Positions 9,247 through 17,821 are shown, counted from the stretch's first letter. The stretch is 55,205 bases of DNA from CAYMWF01 sp964394085 [NCBI: uncultured Gemmatimonadota bacterium] (GCA_964394085.1 CAYMWF010000036.1:1-55205), one strand, 5' to 3'. Translations and numbers: made by a program. Notes: a model not told the origin generated them from the letters alone.

Positions 9247-10629
9247 TTACTTCTCCTTGGCGAAGAACACCGGCACGAGCCCGCCGCCCTGGTGGACGTT
9301 GATGAGCGTGCCGTCGGCGGCGCGGAGGAAAGCGCCTGCGAACTCGCCCGCGTGGGACCAGAAGTTGATGTTCACGTTCTTCTCGACCCAACCCTTGAGC
9401 TGGTCGCCCTCCATGACCGGGAACCGGTCCGTGGGGATCTCGACGAACTCCTGGCAGGCGTACTCGTTGGGCGGGGTGAGGGCCTTTTCCACGGCGTTCT
9501 CCCACTCCTTCTGGTCGCAGGAGGGCCCGATGAAGATGCCGAAGCCGCCGTAGCCCTCGTTGGGCTTTAGGACGAACATGTCCTTGTTCTCCCGGACGAG
9601 CTTCACCAGGTCCACGTCCTTCTTGCCGTCGTACTCGGCGGTCTCGCCCTTCTTGAAGATGTGCGTGAAGGGGATGAATTCCTTGGCCGCGGCGCGCTCT
9701 TCCTCGGTGAAGAGTTCGGCGAAGCGCGGGTCGAGGAGCAGACCCGGCAGGGTCTTGAAGTCGCCCGTGGCGGCGCGCACGGGGTTCACGAAGCACACGT
9801 TGCCGTCGCGGTAGGCGTTGAGGACATCCTGGCAGTTGGGCCAGAACTCGTCCTGGAAGAAGTCGGTGATGGCGTCGCGGTAGATCAGTTCGATCTCCAT
9901 GCCGTCCTTCGTGAGGACCTTGCCGTCGTACTTGAAGCCCGACGGATCGGAGAACACGCAGGGGAAGCCCTTGTCGTTCCACCGCTGCACGATGAGGTCG
10001 AAGTCGTCGAGGATGGTGGACTCGTCCCAGCACACGATGGCGGTGGGCGGCTTGTCCTTGGCTTTGCGTCCCTTGGCCTCGCACCAATTCCGGTACATCT
10101 TCATCATGGCGTTCTCGTGCGTGTCGAGGAGCCAGTCCGGAATGATCTCGTACTTCTCTTTCATCTTCTCCACGGCGGGCAGGTCCAGGAAGGTCTGCAC
10201 CATGGCGTCGTTCCAGCCCATGCCGCTGGGGTCGCCGCAGTTGAACTCGAGGAACTTGATGGACTTGGTCACGGGGTCGAAGAACACGTCGAGACGGACG
10301 ACCACCTGGTAGTTCCCGTAGAGGGGATCCACCTTGGTCATCTCGGCCATCCGGCCTTCCTGGTGGATGATGCCCTTGAAGTCGTACCCCGACATGAAGG
10401 CCTTGCCTACCTTCTCGATGCAGGAGAGCATCATGCGCGTGGAGTAGGCGATCCGCTCACGGTCCGCCCAGTCCACGAAGTAGGGCCGGAGGAAGCTGGG
10501 GAAGGGCTTGCCGAACATGAGCATCTTGTTCTTGATCATGCCGTCGTTCAGCTGATTCCACTGGGCCGTTGGATCCGTATCACTGAGTGTCTGTTCGAAC
10601 TCCGCGTTCATTTTGGGGATGAAACTCAT
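9247..10629 (-). CDS. circularly permuted ATP-grasp-like protein (460 aa)
   Basis: The ATG at 10629 has AAAGGAG about 6 bases upstream, so longer in-frame starts are unlikely. The sequence begins MSFIPKMNAEFEQTLSDTD and contains FLEFNCGDPSGMGWNDAM, VCWDESTILDDFDLIVQRW, MFVLKPNEGYGGFGIF, EYACQEFVEIP and a C-terminal DGTLINVHQGGGLVPVFFAK. The KPNEGYGG glycine loop and the E/N-rich metal-site-like segments resemble the ATP-grasp fold, as in glutathionylspermidine-synthase-like and circularly permuted ATP-grasp proteins. Such enzymes join an acyl phosphate to an amine. The substrate is not evident. It is a single-gene unit with its own promoter and terminator, flanked on both sides by IS91-like debris. 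Confidence 0.6.
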   Translation of the reverse strand: MSFIPKMNAEFEQTLSDTDPTAQWNQLNDGMIKNKMLMFGKPFPSFLRPYFVDWADRERIAYSTRMMLSCIEKVGKAFMSGYDFKGIIHQEGRMAEMTKVDPLYGNYQVVVRLDVFFDPVTKSIKFLEFNCGDPSGMGWNDAMVQTFLDLPAVEKMKEKYEIIPDWLLDTHENAMMKMYRNWCEAKGRKAKDKPPTAIVCWDESTILDDFDLIVQRWNDKGFPCVFSDPSGFKYDGKVLTKDGMEIELIYRDAITDFFQDEFWPNCQDVLNAYRDGNVCFVNPVRAATGDFKTLPGLLLDPRFAELFTEEERAAAKEFIPFTHIFKKGETAEYDGKKDVDLVKLVRENKDMFVLKPNEGYGGFGIFIGPSCDQKEWENAVEKALTPPNEYACQEFVEIPTDRFPVMEGDQLKGWVEKNVNINFWSHAGEFAGAFLRAADGTLINVHQGGGLVPVFFAKEK

Positions 10630-10705
10630 ATCTTTTCTCCTTTGGTGACGAGTATCCGCGCCGCGGGGTTCGACTCCGGGGCGCGCGAAATGGGCGAAAA
10701 GGCGA

Positions 10706-10734
10706 AATTTACCCTCGCGCCGGTGAGAAATCAA
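10706..10734 (-). promoter_or_regulatory. candidate promoter of the ATP-grasp-like gene
   Basis: Read on the minus strand: TTGATT (10734-10729), a 17-base spacer and TAAATT (10711-10706). It lies about 77 bases upstream of the start at 10629. Confidence 0.4.
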
Positions 10735-10874
10735 TGCGAAATTTTCCACAAAAGCGGGAGACGCGAAACGGAGGCCGGGTCCGGTAGAATGGCGACATGA
10801 GCGAGAACGGACCGGACCCCGCCCCGTTCCCCGGTGAATCCCGCCGGGTTCTTGCCCCAGCCTTCTCACTTCCA

Positions 10875-11318
10875 GGGACAGGACAAACAAAACCGGCACC
10901 CATTGAACATCCTTTTGAGCATCGCCCCGAATTCGATGATTTCACGCGTTTCTACATCCCTGTCAATCGAATAATACTTGTTGTTGTGAGCTTATGCAGC
11001 TTTTTGATGGAAGCTGCCCGCGTGAGCCGATATATCTCTCTTCTGTTTGCTATATGACGCGATGAAAAATTGAGAGGAGCCGCACCCCTGCGGCGGGGAG
11101 AAAATCAGGCGTCGAAGATCGGATCGGGAGAAACCGGAGTTTTCACGTCCGATGGAAATAACCGGGTCGATGTTGATATCCGGTGAGGATACCGCAGGGG
11201 GGCTCCACGTGGGTGTTCGAAGGTTACAGTGATTGATGATGCGTTCGAGTACATCCTCCTGTGAAGTCGGTATTGCGGTATTGAACTTCATGCGTGTAAT
11301 CCATACCGGACATTCCAG
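10875..11318 (-). mobile_element. IS91-like element remnant, copy C (diverged)
   Basis: Same order as copy B, outer end then transposase C-terminus, but with many substitutions and short indels. The outer edge lies at about 10875 (GGACAGGACAAAC against GGATAGGAAAAAC in A and B). Being the most diverged copy, it is probably older or came from a different element. Confidence 0.65.
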
Positions 11319-11330
11319 AAGTTGCAGTAA
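11105..11330 (-). pseudogene. IS91-type transposase C-terminal fragment, frameshifted
   Basis: Minus-strand reading gives LECPVWITRMKFNTAI...DVLERIINHCNL and, after a frame change, DPIFDA and a stop at 11105-11107. It parallels the fragment at 8872. The second zinc-knuckle cysteine is now W and the tail is out of frame, so it cannot encode a working protein end. Confidence 0.65.
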
Positions 11331-11379
11331 GGAATCGACTCGATAGCACCAATAGACTTCTATGCTGACTTTTCTAGGC

Positions 11380-11407
11380 TTGACAATGTAGAATCGAAAT
11401 GCATGAT
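11380..11407 (+). promoter_or_regulatory. candidate promoter for the ATPase remnant and sbcDC
   Basis: TTGACA at 11380-11385, a 16-base spacer and CATGAT at 11402-11407 (4 of 6 in the -10). The next start (GTG 11428) follows closely. I see no other promoter directly before sbcD. Confidence 0.4.
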
Positions 11408-11427
11408 TTCCACCAGGGAGTTGGCCG

Positions 11428-11613
11428 GTGGATTCGACAAATATCCGAAATTCGATGGAACCCGCTCTCGAGAGGGTTTTCTCCGAGCTCCCCGCTGTCG
11501 TGCTGACCGGCCCGCGCCAGTCCGGGGAAACAACGCTCCTGCAGCATCTCTTCGGAAGGCGGTGGGGTTACGTTTCCCTGGAGCCACCTGCCATACCGTT
11601 TGCAGCTTTGTAA
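11428..11613 (+). pseudogene. N-terminal fragment of a DUF4143-type AAA ATPase
   Basis: GTG start with GGGAG seven bases upstream. The 61 residues contain PAVVLTGPRQSGETTLLQHL and WGYVSLEPP, which match the start of AAA+ ATPases that carry a C-terminal DUF4143 domain (usual form: GPRQSGKTT ... YVSLEDP). The Walker A lysine is replaced by glutamate, and the rest of the roughly 400-residue protein is missing. The frame stops at TAA 11611-11613, one base before the sbcD ATG. It is a remnant, possibly retained as a translated leader for sbcD. Confidence 0.7.
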
Positions 11614-11614
11614 G

Positions 11615-12850
11615 ATGAAGATCCTACACACATCCGACTGGCACCTCGGGCGGGCCCTGTACGGGCGCAAACGCTACGAAGAGTTCGAGGCGTTCCTGGA
11701 CTGGCTCGCCGAAACACTCGACCGGGAGCGGGTCGACGCCCTGCTGGTGGCCGGCGATGTTTTCGATACCAGCACCCCGAGCAACCGTGCCCAGGAGCTG
11801 TACTACCGTTTCCTCTGCCGGGCTGCGGCTTCATGCTGCCGTCATGTGGTCGTCATCGCGGGAAACCACGACTCGCCTTCGTTCCTGAACGCCCCCGGGG
11901 AGCTGCTTCGCGCCCTCGACGTCCATGTTTTCGGTCTGCCCGCCGAGAATCCCGAAGATGAAGTCCTGCTGCTCGAAAACCACGACGGCTCGCCGGAGCT
12001 TATCGTCTGCGCGGTGCCCTACCTGAGAGAACGTTTTATCCGGACGGTAGAGGCCGGAGAAAGTGTAAAAGACAAGGAAGACCGGCTGATCGAAGGGATA
12101 CGGGCCCATTTTACCGGGGTGTGCGCCGCCGCCGCTGAGAAGCGGAACGCGCTGGAGGCGAATATCCCGGTGATCGTTTTGGGGCACCTCTTTACCGCCG
12201 GCGGGCGCACCGTGGACGGCGACGGCGTCAGGGAGCTTTACGTCGGCTCCCTCGCCCACGTGACTTCGGAGATCTTCCCGGAGAGCTTCGACTATCTCGC
12301 CCTGGGGCATCTCCACGTTCCGCAGAAGATCGACGGTTCGGAATTCAAGCGCTACAGCGGGTCACCGCTTCCGATCGGGTTCGGAGAAGCGGACCGGGAG
12401 AAGAGCCTCTGCCTGGTCGAGTTCCGTAAGGGCGACGCCGGCGCCGCGGTCACCCTCCTCGAGGTGCCCGTCTTCCAGCCGCTCGAGAGGCTTCGCGGCT
12501 CCTGGGAGGAAATCCGCGCCCGGCTTCGGGAGCTCGCCGGGGACGGCAGCCGTGCCTGGCTGGAAATCGTCTATGACGGCGAAGAAGTGATCGGGAACCT
12601 GCGGGAGCGGCTGGACGAGGTGGTCGCCGGAACACCCATGGAGATTCTTCGCGTGAAGAACGACCGGATCGTAGATCGCGTGCTCAGCCTGATCGAAGAC
12701 GAGGCTTCCCTCGACGACATGAGTGCGAACGAAGTTTTCGAGCGCTGCCTGGCCGCTCACGACGTGCCTGAAGACCAGCGTCCCGAACTCCACCGCGCCT
12801 ACCGCGAGACGATCGCGTCCCTCGCCGAAGAAGACACCCGCGCGGAATAG
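11615..12850 (+). CDS. sbcD: SbcD exonuclease subunit (Mre11-type), 411 aa
   Basis: The nuclease subunit of the SbcCD complex, which cleaves hairpins and processes DNA ends in the cytoplasm. Start MKILHTSDWHLGRALYGRKR at 11615. The metallophosphoesterase motifs are in order: TSDWHLG, VAGDVFD, VIAGNHDSPSF, GHLF and ALGHLHVPQ, supplying the metal-binding Asp/His/Asn set. Length is normal for the family. No good Shine-Dalgarno site precedes the ATG; the ATPase remnant ends one base upstream, which suggests translational coupling. sbcC follows 10 bases after the stop. Confidence 0.95.
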   Translation: MKILHTSDWHLGRALYGRKRYEEFEAFLDWLAETLDRERVDALLVAGDVFDTSTPSNRAQELYYRFLCRAAASCCRHVVVIAGNHDSPSFLNAPGELLRALDVHVFGLPAENPEDEVLLLENHDGSPELIVCAVPYLRERFIRTVEAGESVKDKEDRLIEGIRAHFTGVCAAAAEKRNALEANIPVIVLGHLFTAGGRTVDGDGVRELYVGSLAHVTSEIFPESFDYLALGHLHVPQKIDGSEFKRYSGSPLPIGFGEADREKSLCLVEFRKGDAGAAVTLLEVPVFQPLERLRGSWEEIRARLRELAGDGSRAWLEIVYDGEEVIGNLRERLDEVVAGTPMEILRVKNDRIVDRVLSLIEDEASLDDMSANEVFERCLAAHDVPEDQRPELHRAYRETIASLAEEDTRAE

Positions 12851-12860
12851 ACAGGGAAAA

Positions 12861-15800
12861 ATGCGGATACTGCAGATCCGATTCAAGAATCTGAACTCCC
12901 TTGCCGGCGAATGGCTGATCGACCTCGCTCATCCCGATTTCGCCGCCTCGGGCATCTTCGCCATCACCGGCCCGACCGGCGCCGGCAAGACCACAATACT
13001 CGACGCGATCTGCCTCGCCCTGTACGGAAGAACTCCCCGCCTCGGGAAAATCACCAGGAGCGGCAACGAGATCATGTCCCGGCAGCTGGGCGAGTGTTTC
13101 GCCGAAGCCGCCTTCGAAACCCAGGCCGGCAGGTTCCGCTGCCACTGGAGCCAGCACCGGGCGCGGAAAAAACCCGGCGGAGTCCTTCAAGCGCCGAAGC
13201 ACGAAATCGCCGACGCGGATTCGGGAAAAATCCTCGGCGAAAAAATCATAGATGTCGCCGAACATATCGAAACCGTCACCGGCATGGACTTCGACCGCTT
13301 CACCCGCTCCATGCTCCTCGCCCAGGGCGGATTCGCGGCCTTTCTGGCGGCATCGCCGGACGAGCGCGCCCCGATCCTGGAGCAGATCACGGGGACCGAA
13401 ATCTACAGCCGGATCTCGATCCGGGTTCACGAGATCCGCTCCGAAGTGCGGAAGAAGCTCGAGGTCCTCGAGGTCGAACTCGCCGGGATGGAACTCCTGA
13501 CCGGGGAAGACGAGCAGCAGTTGAGAGGCACACTCGATCTGAAAGCCGGCGAGGAGGTCTGGCTGATCGAACGGATCGATGCCGGAACCGCGGCGGCGGC
13601 CTGGCTGGATCGGATGACCCTCCTTGAAAGCGAGCTGAAGAAACTCGAGGAGGATAATCAGAACCTGCAGGCCCGACGCAAGGCGTTTCAGCCTGAGCAG
13701 GAGAAACTCGCACGCGCCGAAAGAGCCCTGGAGCTGGCGGGTGAATACGCCGCCCTGGTTTCCCTCCGCGGAGAACAGAAATCTGACCTGCGCAGCATTG
13801 AAGAGCTCCGGCGGACGCTGCCGGAGATAGAGAAGCAAGCCGGTCGCTCGGAAGAGGCCCTGAAGCTGGCCGGCCGAAACCTCGAGCAGAAAAAAGCCGA
13901 TCTGAAAGAAGCTCAGCCGATTCTCCGGAAAGTCAGGGACCTGGATCTCAAGCTCCTGGAGAAGGAAGCCCCGATCAAGGCGGCGGAGGGGAGCATCGCA
14001 GGGAAAGAAGCCGCTCTCGACAAACTTCGCGCACGGCAGGAAAAAGATTCCCGGATTCTGGACGAGAGGAAGGCCGACCTCGGAGAAGTCCTGGAATACC
14101 TCTCGGAAAACAGTGAGGACGAGGCGCTTGTCGAAGAATTCACCGGGATCAGGGGCCGGTTCGAGGCGCTTCATGAGCTGGAAAAGGGGCGAAACGCCGG
14201 GCTCACGGAGCTGACCGATTCAGAGAGCCGAATGAAAGAAGCCGTCCGCCTGTGGAAAGAGCGGATCGCCGCGTCGCAAATTTGCGCGAAAGAGCTGGAA
14301 ACCGTCCGGGCCGCGCTGAACGAGCGGCTTGAAGAGCACGGCAAGATCCTGTCCGGCAGGGAGACGGACGAATGGCGGGAAATCCTTTCCGAGCTCAACG
14401 AGAGAAGAGCCTTACTCGATAAAACCGGCGAATCGCTGGATGCGCTGGCTGAAGCGAGACGTTCACTGGTTAATCTCGACAGAGGTGAAAAGAATCTCTC
14501 TTCTGAAAAGGATTCACTGGATGAGAGGATAGCCGTTCAGGAAGAACAACACGCAGCCTGTGAAAAGGAGATGCAGCTCCTCGTTACGCAGCTGGCGCTG
14601 ATCCAAAAAATCCGGGGGTTCGACGAAGTCCGCGGGCAGCTCCGCGACGGCGAGCCGTGCCCCCTGTGCGGAGCGGAGAAGCATCCGTTCGCGGACGGGA
14701 ATATCCCTGCCCGGGAGAAAACCGCCGAAGCGCTCGACCTGGCGAGAGCCGCGGAGAAAGAAGCGAGCCGTATCCTCGCTGATTTCAGAATCAGGCGAGC
14801 GGGAGTTTTGAAGGAGCTCGAACAGGTGGCGGCACAGCGAAACGAGACCGCCGCCCGGATCACCGCCGAAGACATCCGCAGCCGCGAAGGATTCTCAGCG
14901 CTCGATCCCGGCGCCGAACATGCGGAAAGCGAGATGGGAGAGGCCCTGCTCCGCCTTAGGAGAGAGATCGATGCCGAACGGGACAGAACCGCTGAGATCG
15001 TAAAAGCCGCCGTCCGGTGCGAAAAAGAGGTAGACATCGCCAGGAAGGCGTTGGAGAAGACCGGTGAATCCGCCGCCCGGTCGGATCGCGAGGCCCGGGA
15101 CGCCGTCCACGAAAAGGATTCCTCCGAACAGGCTGTAAACCGAAAGAAAATAGAGTTGGAGGAAGTCGCCGCCCGGCTGCGGAAGGCGATGGAAGAGGCG
15201 GAACAGCGGGTTTCCCGGTTCGGATTCGAAAACCTCACCGCGGAATCCTTGGACCAGGTTCTGCTTCAGTTGACATCCCGCCGCGACCGCTGGACGGAAC
15301 GGCAAAAACAGGAAACCGAACTGGCGAAGAATGTTTCGCTCCTCGAGCTTCAGACCGGGAATCAGAAGCGTGAAATAGACGGCACCGAATCAGAGCTGAA
15401 AGAGCTTCGGGAGAAGCTCGCGATCCTTGCGGACGAAAGGAAGAAGCTAACCCTCCAGAGGATCGATCTATTCGGCGATGGAAACCCCGACGACGAGGAG
15501 GCGCGTCTTACCACGGCAGTTGAGGAGGGGGAGAAGCACCTGGAAAGAACCCGCCGGGAGAACGATACCGCGGTCCGGAACCTGGGCGATCATAAAGCAA
15601 GGATCGAAGCGCTCGAGAAGGCGGTGAAGACTCGGGAAGCGCAACTGAAAACCGGCGAAGAGACTTTCCACGCCAGTCTGGGAAGGTTCGGCTTTGCCGG
15701 TGAAGATGACTACAGGACGGCCTGCCTGCCCGAACAGGAGCGGGAAAACCTGGTGCGGCGCGCCCGGGAACTGGTGACCGGGCAGGCGGAACTGGATGCG

Positions 15801-16550
15801 AGGAACCGCGATAAAACCGACGCCCTTGAAGCCGAACGTGAAAAGAAACTCACCGAACAACCCCGCGACCGGCTCGAACAGGAGCTGAACGATCTCAGGA
15901 ACGGCCTGAAAGAGCTGCAGCAGGAAGTAGGCGGCATCAGACAGCGCCTCGCCGACAATGACAGGCTGAAGCGGCTGCAGCGGGCGAAGATCGAAGCCGT
16001 CGAAGCGCAGAAAAGCGAATGCAGCCGCTGGGACTCGCTCCATGCCTTGATCGGTTCGGCCGACGGCAAGAAATACCGCAACTTCGCCCAGGGGCTGACC
16101 TTTGAAATAATGACCGGCCACGCGAACCTGCAGCTTCAGAAGATGACGGATCGGTATCTCCTGATAAGGGATGAGGAAGCGCCCCTCAGGCTCAACGTCA
16201 TCGACAACTACCAGGCTGGCGAGATCCGCTCGACCAAAAACCTGTCCGGCGGCGAAAGCTTCATCGTCAGCCTCGCCCTGGCCCTCGGACTCTCCAGAAT
16301 GGCGGGGAGGAACGTACGGGTCGACTCCCTCTTTCTCGACGAAGGGTTCGGCACCCTCGACGATGACGCCCTCGACACCGCCCTCGAAACCCTCGCAAGT
16401 CTACGCCAGGACAACAAGCTGATCGGCGTCATCTCCCACGTATCCGCCCTCAAAGACCGCATCGCCACCCAGATCAGCGTCCGGCCCGTATCCGGCGGCA
16501 GGAGCCGCATCACCGGCCCCGGCTGCACTGAAATTTACGGTCAATCCTGA
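12861..16550 (+). CDS. sbcC: SbcC ATPase subunit (Rad50-type), 1229 aa
   Basis: SMC-like ATPase partner of SbcD. Walker A GPTGAGKTT at residues 37-45; long charged coiled coils in each arm; the zinc hook CPLCGAEKHP at about residues 598-607; then the signature LSGGESFIVSLALALGLSR and Walker B SLFLDEGFGTLD followed by the H-loop region VISHVSALKDRI. Length is typical. The start at 12861 is chosen because Rad50-type proteins begin MRILQIRFKNLNSL; the longer frame overlaps sbcD in a shadow. The last 200 bases are duplicated at 17515. Confidence 0.95.
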   Translation: MRILQIRFKNLNSLAGEWLIDLAHPDFAASGIFAITGPTGAGKTTILDAICLALYGRTPRLGKITRSGNEIMSRQLGECFAEAAFETQAGRFRCHWSQHRARKKPGGVLQAPKHEIADADSGKILGEKIIDVAEHIETVTGMDFDRFTRSMLLAQGGFAAFLAASPDERAPILEQITGTEIYSRISIRVHEIRSEVRKKLEVLEVELAGMELLTGEDEQQLRGTLDLKAGEEVWLIERIDAGTAAAAWLDRMTLLESELKKLEEDNQNLQARRKAFQPEQEKLARAERALELAGEYAALVSLRGEQKSDLRSIEELRRTLPEIEKQAGRSEEALKLAGRNLEQKKADLKEAQPILRKVRDLDLKLLEKEAPIKAAEGSIAGKEAALDKLRARQEKDSRILDERKADLGEVLEYLSENSEDEALVEEFTGIRGRFEALHELEKGRNAGLTELTDSESRMKEAVRLWKERIAASQICAKELETVRAALNERLEEHGKILSGRETDEWREILSELNERRALLDKTGESLDALAEARRSLVNLDRGEKNLSSEKDSLDERIAVQEEQHAACEKEMQLLVTQLALIQKIRGFDEVRGQLRDGEPCPLCGAEKHPFADGNIPAREKTAEALDLARAAEKEASRILADFRIRRAGVLKELEQVAAQRNETAARITAEDIRSREGFSALDPGAEHAESEMGEALLRLRREIDAERDRTAEIVKAAVRCEKEVDIARKALEKTGESAARSDREARDAVHEKDSSEQAVNRKKIELEEVAARLRKAMEEAEQRVSRFGFENLTAESLDQVLLQLTSRRDRWTERQKQETELAKNVSLLELQTGNQKREIDGTESELKELREKLAILADERKKLTLQRIDLFGDGNPDDEEARLTTAVEEGEKHLERTRRENDTAVRNLGDHKARIEALEKAVKTREAQLKTGEETFHASLGRFGFAGEDDYRTACLPEQERENLVRRARELVTGQAELDARNRDKTDALEAEREKKLTEQPRDRLEQELNDLRNGLKELQQEVGGIRQRLADNDRLKRLQRAKIEAVEAQKSECSRWDSLHALIGSADGKKYRNFAQGLTFEIMTGHANLQLQKMTDRYLLIRDEEAPLRLNVIDNYQAGEIRSTKNLSGGESFIVSLALALGLSRMAGRNVRVDSLFLDEGFGTLDDDALDTALETLASLRQDNKLIGVISHVSALKDRIATQISVRPVSGGRSRITGPGCTEIYGQS
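16318..16526 (+). repeat. sbcC 3'-end direct repeat, left (in-gene) copy
   Basis: Matches 17515-17723 over 209 bp with about 15 mismatches and no gaps by my count. Most mismatches are synonymous in the sbcC frame. Confidence 0.9.
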
Positions 16551-16612
16551 GGGTGAAGTGTCATTGGGACGGGTGGAGATACGAAAACCCATCCCCCAAC
16601 AACAAATTTCTA

Positions 16613-16641
16613 TTGGACTGGAGATAAGGCGTAGATACAAT
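16613..16641 (+). promoter_or_regulatory. candidate promoter of the small protein/nucleotidyltransferase pair
   Basis: TTGGAC at 16613-16618, a 17-base spacer and TACAAT at 16636-16641 (5 of 6 in the -10). It sits in the 228-base gap after sbcC and gives the pair its own transcription. Confidence 0.45.
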
Positions 16642-16778
16642 GCAGATGAGACCGCCTGCCTCATCACGTGTGCCTGATAGCTGAAACAGCAAAGCAGAGC
16701 GGGTGGATTCATCGCGCGAAGACTTTCAAAATGATATCGCTCCGGGGGAATCGGCGGACGGAGACAGGAACAGCAATA

Positions 16779-16967
16779 ATGATAAAAAAGGTTGCCATGG
16801 TTAAAAGCATGAACGATAAGAGCCTGCAGTTGGATGATTTGAAATACTGGTTGAGCAGATCACCTGAAGAAAGAGTTGCAGCGGTTGACTTTTTAAGGAA
16901 ACAACTCCATGGAAGTTCAGAAAGACTTCAAAGAATTGCTAGTGTTATTCAACGTACACAAGGTTGA
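16779..16967 (+). CDS. small antitoxin-like protein (62 aa) paired with a nucleotidyltransferase
   Basis: Begins MIKKVAMVKSMNDKS. The core WLSRSPEERVAAVDFLRKQL...RLQRIASVIQRT is the pattern of short proteins encoded directly upstream of AbiEii/DUF6036-like nucleotidyltransferases. Such proteins are generally taken as the antitoxin or partner. The start at 16779 fits that family's MxKKV opening; 16797 (ATG after AAGG) is the alternative. Its 3' end overlaps the next gene by 59 bases, so the two are translated together. Confidence 0.6.
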   Translation: MIKKVAMVKSMNDKSLQLDDLKYWLSRSPEERVAAVDFLRKQLHGSSERLQRIASVIQRTQG

Positions 16968-17355
16968 GTACTTGATAGTGGGAGGTTATGCGCTAGCCTT
17001 TCATGGCGCGCCAAGGTACACCGGCGATATAGATATATTCGTCAAATCCGATACGGTAAACGCATCAAATATATTAAAAGCACTCGATGACTTCGGCTTC
17101 GGCTCGACCGGGTTGACGGAAGAAACTTTCAAAAGTCCTGATAAAATTGTTCAATTAGGTTATCCGCCGGTGCGCATAGACATCATCACTTCATTGTCGG
17201 GTGTTTCCTGGGACGAGGTGTATAATGGACGCGTTGAAGGGAAATACGGCGATATTCCGGTAAGCTATATCAGTCGCGAGCACTATGTCCTGAACAAGAA
17301 AGCCTGCGGCAGAAAAAAAGATCTCGCCGACCTGGAAGCTCTCGGAGAAGATTAG
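16909..17355 (+). CDS. AbiEii/MNT-like nucleotidyltransferase (148 aa)
   Basis: Contains the nucleotidyltransferase signature YLIVGGYALAFHG...RYTGDIDIFV with the GG and DxD metal-binding residues, then VRIDIITSLSGVSWDEV and YVLNKKACGRKKDLADLEAL. The last motif is typical of the small DUF6036/AbiEii-like group. Proteins of this group commonly act as toxins of type II- or type IV-like toxin-antitoxin or phage-abortive pairs by nucleotidylating RNA or protein. It overlaps the upstream small gene. The pair sits between two copies of the sbcC 3' end, which marks it as an acquired cassette. The cellular target is unknown. Confidence 0.75.
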   Translation: MEVQKDFKELLVLFNVHKVEYLIVGGYALAFHGAPRYTGDIDIFVKSDTVNASNILKALDDFGFGSTGLTEETFKSPDKIVQLGYPPVRIDIITSLSGVSWDEVYNGRVEGKYGDIPVSYISREHYVLNKKACGRKKDLADLEALGED

Positions 17356-17366
17356 ACAAACTCGTT

Positions 17367-17519
17367 TCAGGCAGAAGTAAACTGCATATTGCCGTCGGCA
17401 GTATCGACATGCATTGTCAGTTTCGGCTTCAGTTTACCAGCCGGAATCATCCGCGCTATCTTTTGAGAATGCTCCCGTCTGATGAACCGCTTGATCGGGC
17501 GGGCGCCGAAGGCGGGGTC
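17367..17519 (-). pseudogene. clpB: clpB 3'-end fragment
   Basis: On the minus strand, VDPAFGARPIKRFIRREHSQ... followed by GKLKPKLTMHVD and a stop at 17367-17369. This matches the last 50 or so residues of ClpB-type disaggregases, which usually read YDPVYGARPLKRAIQ...NPLA..IL.G. Only the C-terminus is present. It joins the sbcC fragment at 17515-17523, where both genes share GGGTCGAC. No other clpB sequence occurs in the window. Confidence 0.75.
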
Positions 17520-17771
17520 GACTCCCTCTTCCTCGACGAAGGGTTCGGCACTCTCGACGAAGACGCCCTCGACACGGCCCTCGAAACCCTTGCAAGCCTC
17601 CGCCAGGACAATAAGCTGATCGGCGTTATCTCCCACGTATCCGCCCTCAAAGACCGCATCGGCATGCAGATCAGCGTCCGACCCGTCTTCGGCGGCAGGA
17701 GCCGCATCACCGGCCCCGGCTGCGACGAGATCCAGAGCCGGCCCGGGAATGCGGCCCGGGAAAATCATTGA
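17515..17771 (+). pseudogene. sbcC: second partial sbcC 3' end
   Basis: Encodes VDSLFLDEGFGTLDEDALD...VISHVSALKDRIGMQISVRP, the Walker B and H-loop end of SbcC, without the rest of the gene. It is about 93% identical in DNA to 16318-16526. About ten of the fifteen differences are silent, so it likely derives from another functional sbcC allele and not from a recent local copy. The open frame continues to a TGA at 17769-17771. Confidence 0.85.
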
Positions 17772-17806
17772 CAATCAGATATTCAGGTTTATACTGGGTC
17801 TATAAT
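17768..17806 (+). promoter_or_regulatory. promoter of the tetR-type/diacylglycerol-kinase-like operon
   Basis: TTGACA (17768-17773), 16 bases, then TATACT (17790-17795). A second -10-like TATAAT lies at 17801-17806. The start codon is at 17880. Confidence 0.6.
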
Positions 17807-17821
17807 TAGACTCGAGTCCAA
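17806..17821 (+). promoter_or_regulatory. candidate operator for the TetR-family regulator
   Basis: A 16-bp palindrome with one mismatched pair, centred on the perfect 10-mer GACTCGAGTC. It sits just after the -10, where bound repressor would block initiation. TetR-family repressors usually bind such palindromes before their own genes. Confidence 0.4.

Noticed and set aside
10660-10690. GGTTCGACTCC resembling a tRNA T-loop
   Set aside because: No matching acceptor, D-arm or anticodon stem is found upstream; the sequence is the leader of the minus-strand gene.
9661-10800. 379-residue plus-strand open frame opposite the ATP-grasp-like gene
   Set aside because: Its His/Val/Glu-rich composition is a mirror of the minus-strand gene, which has a promoter, ribosome site and terminator.
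13913-15305. Long open frames antisense to sbcC
   Set aside because: They are serine/arginine-rich shadows of a GC-rich coding strand; sbcC is plainly the real gene.
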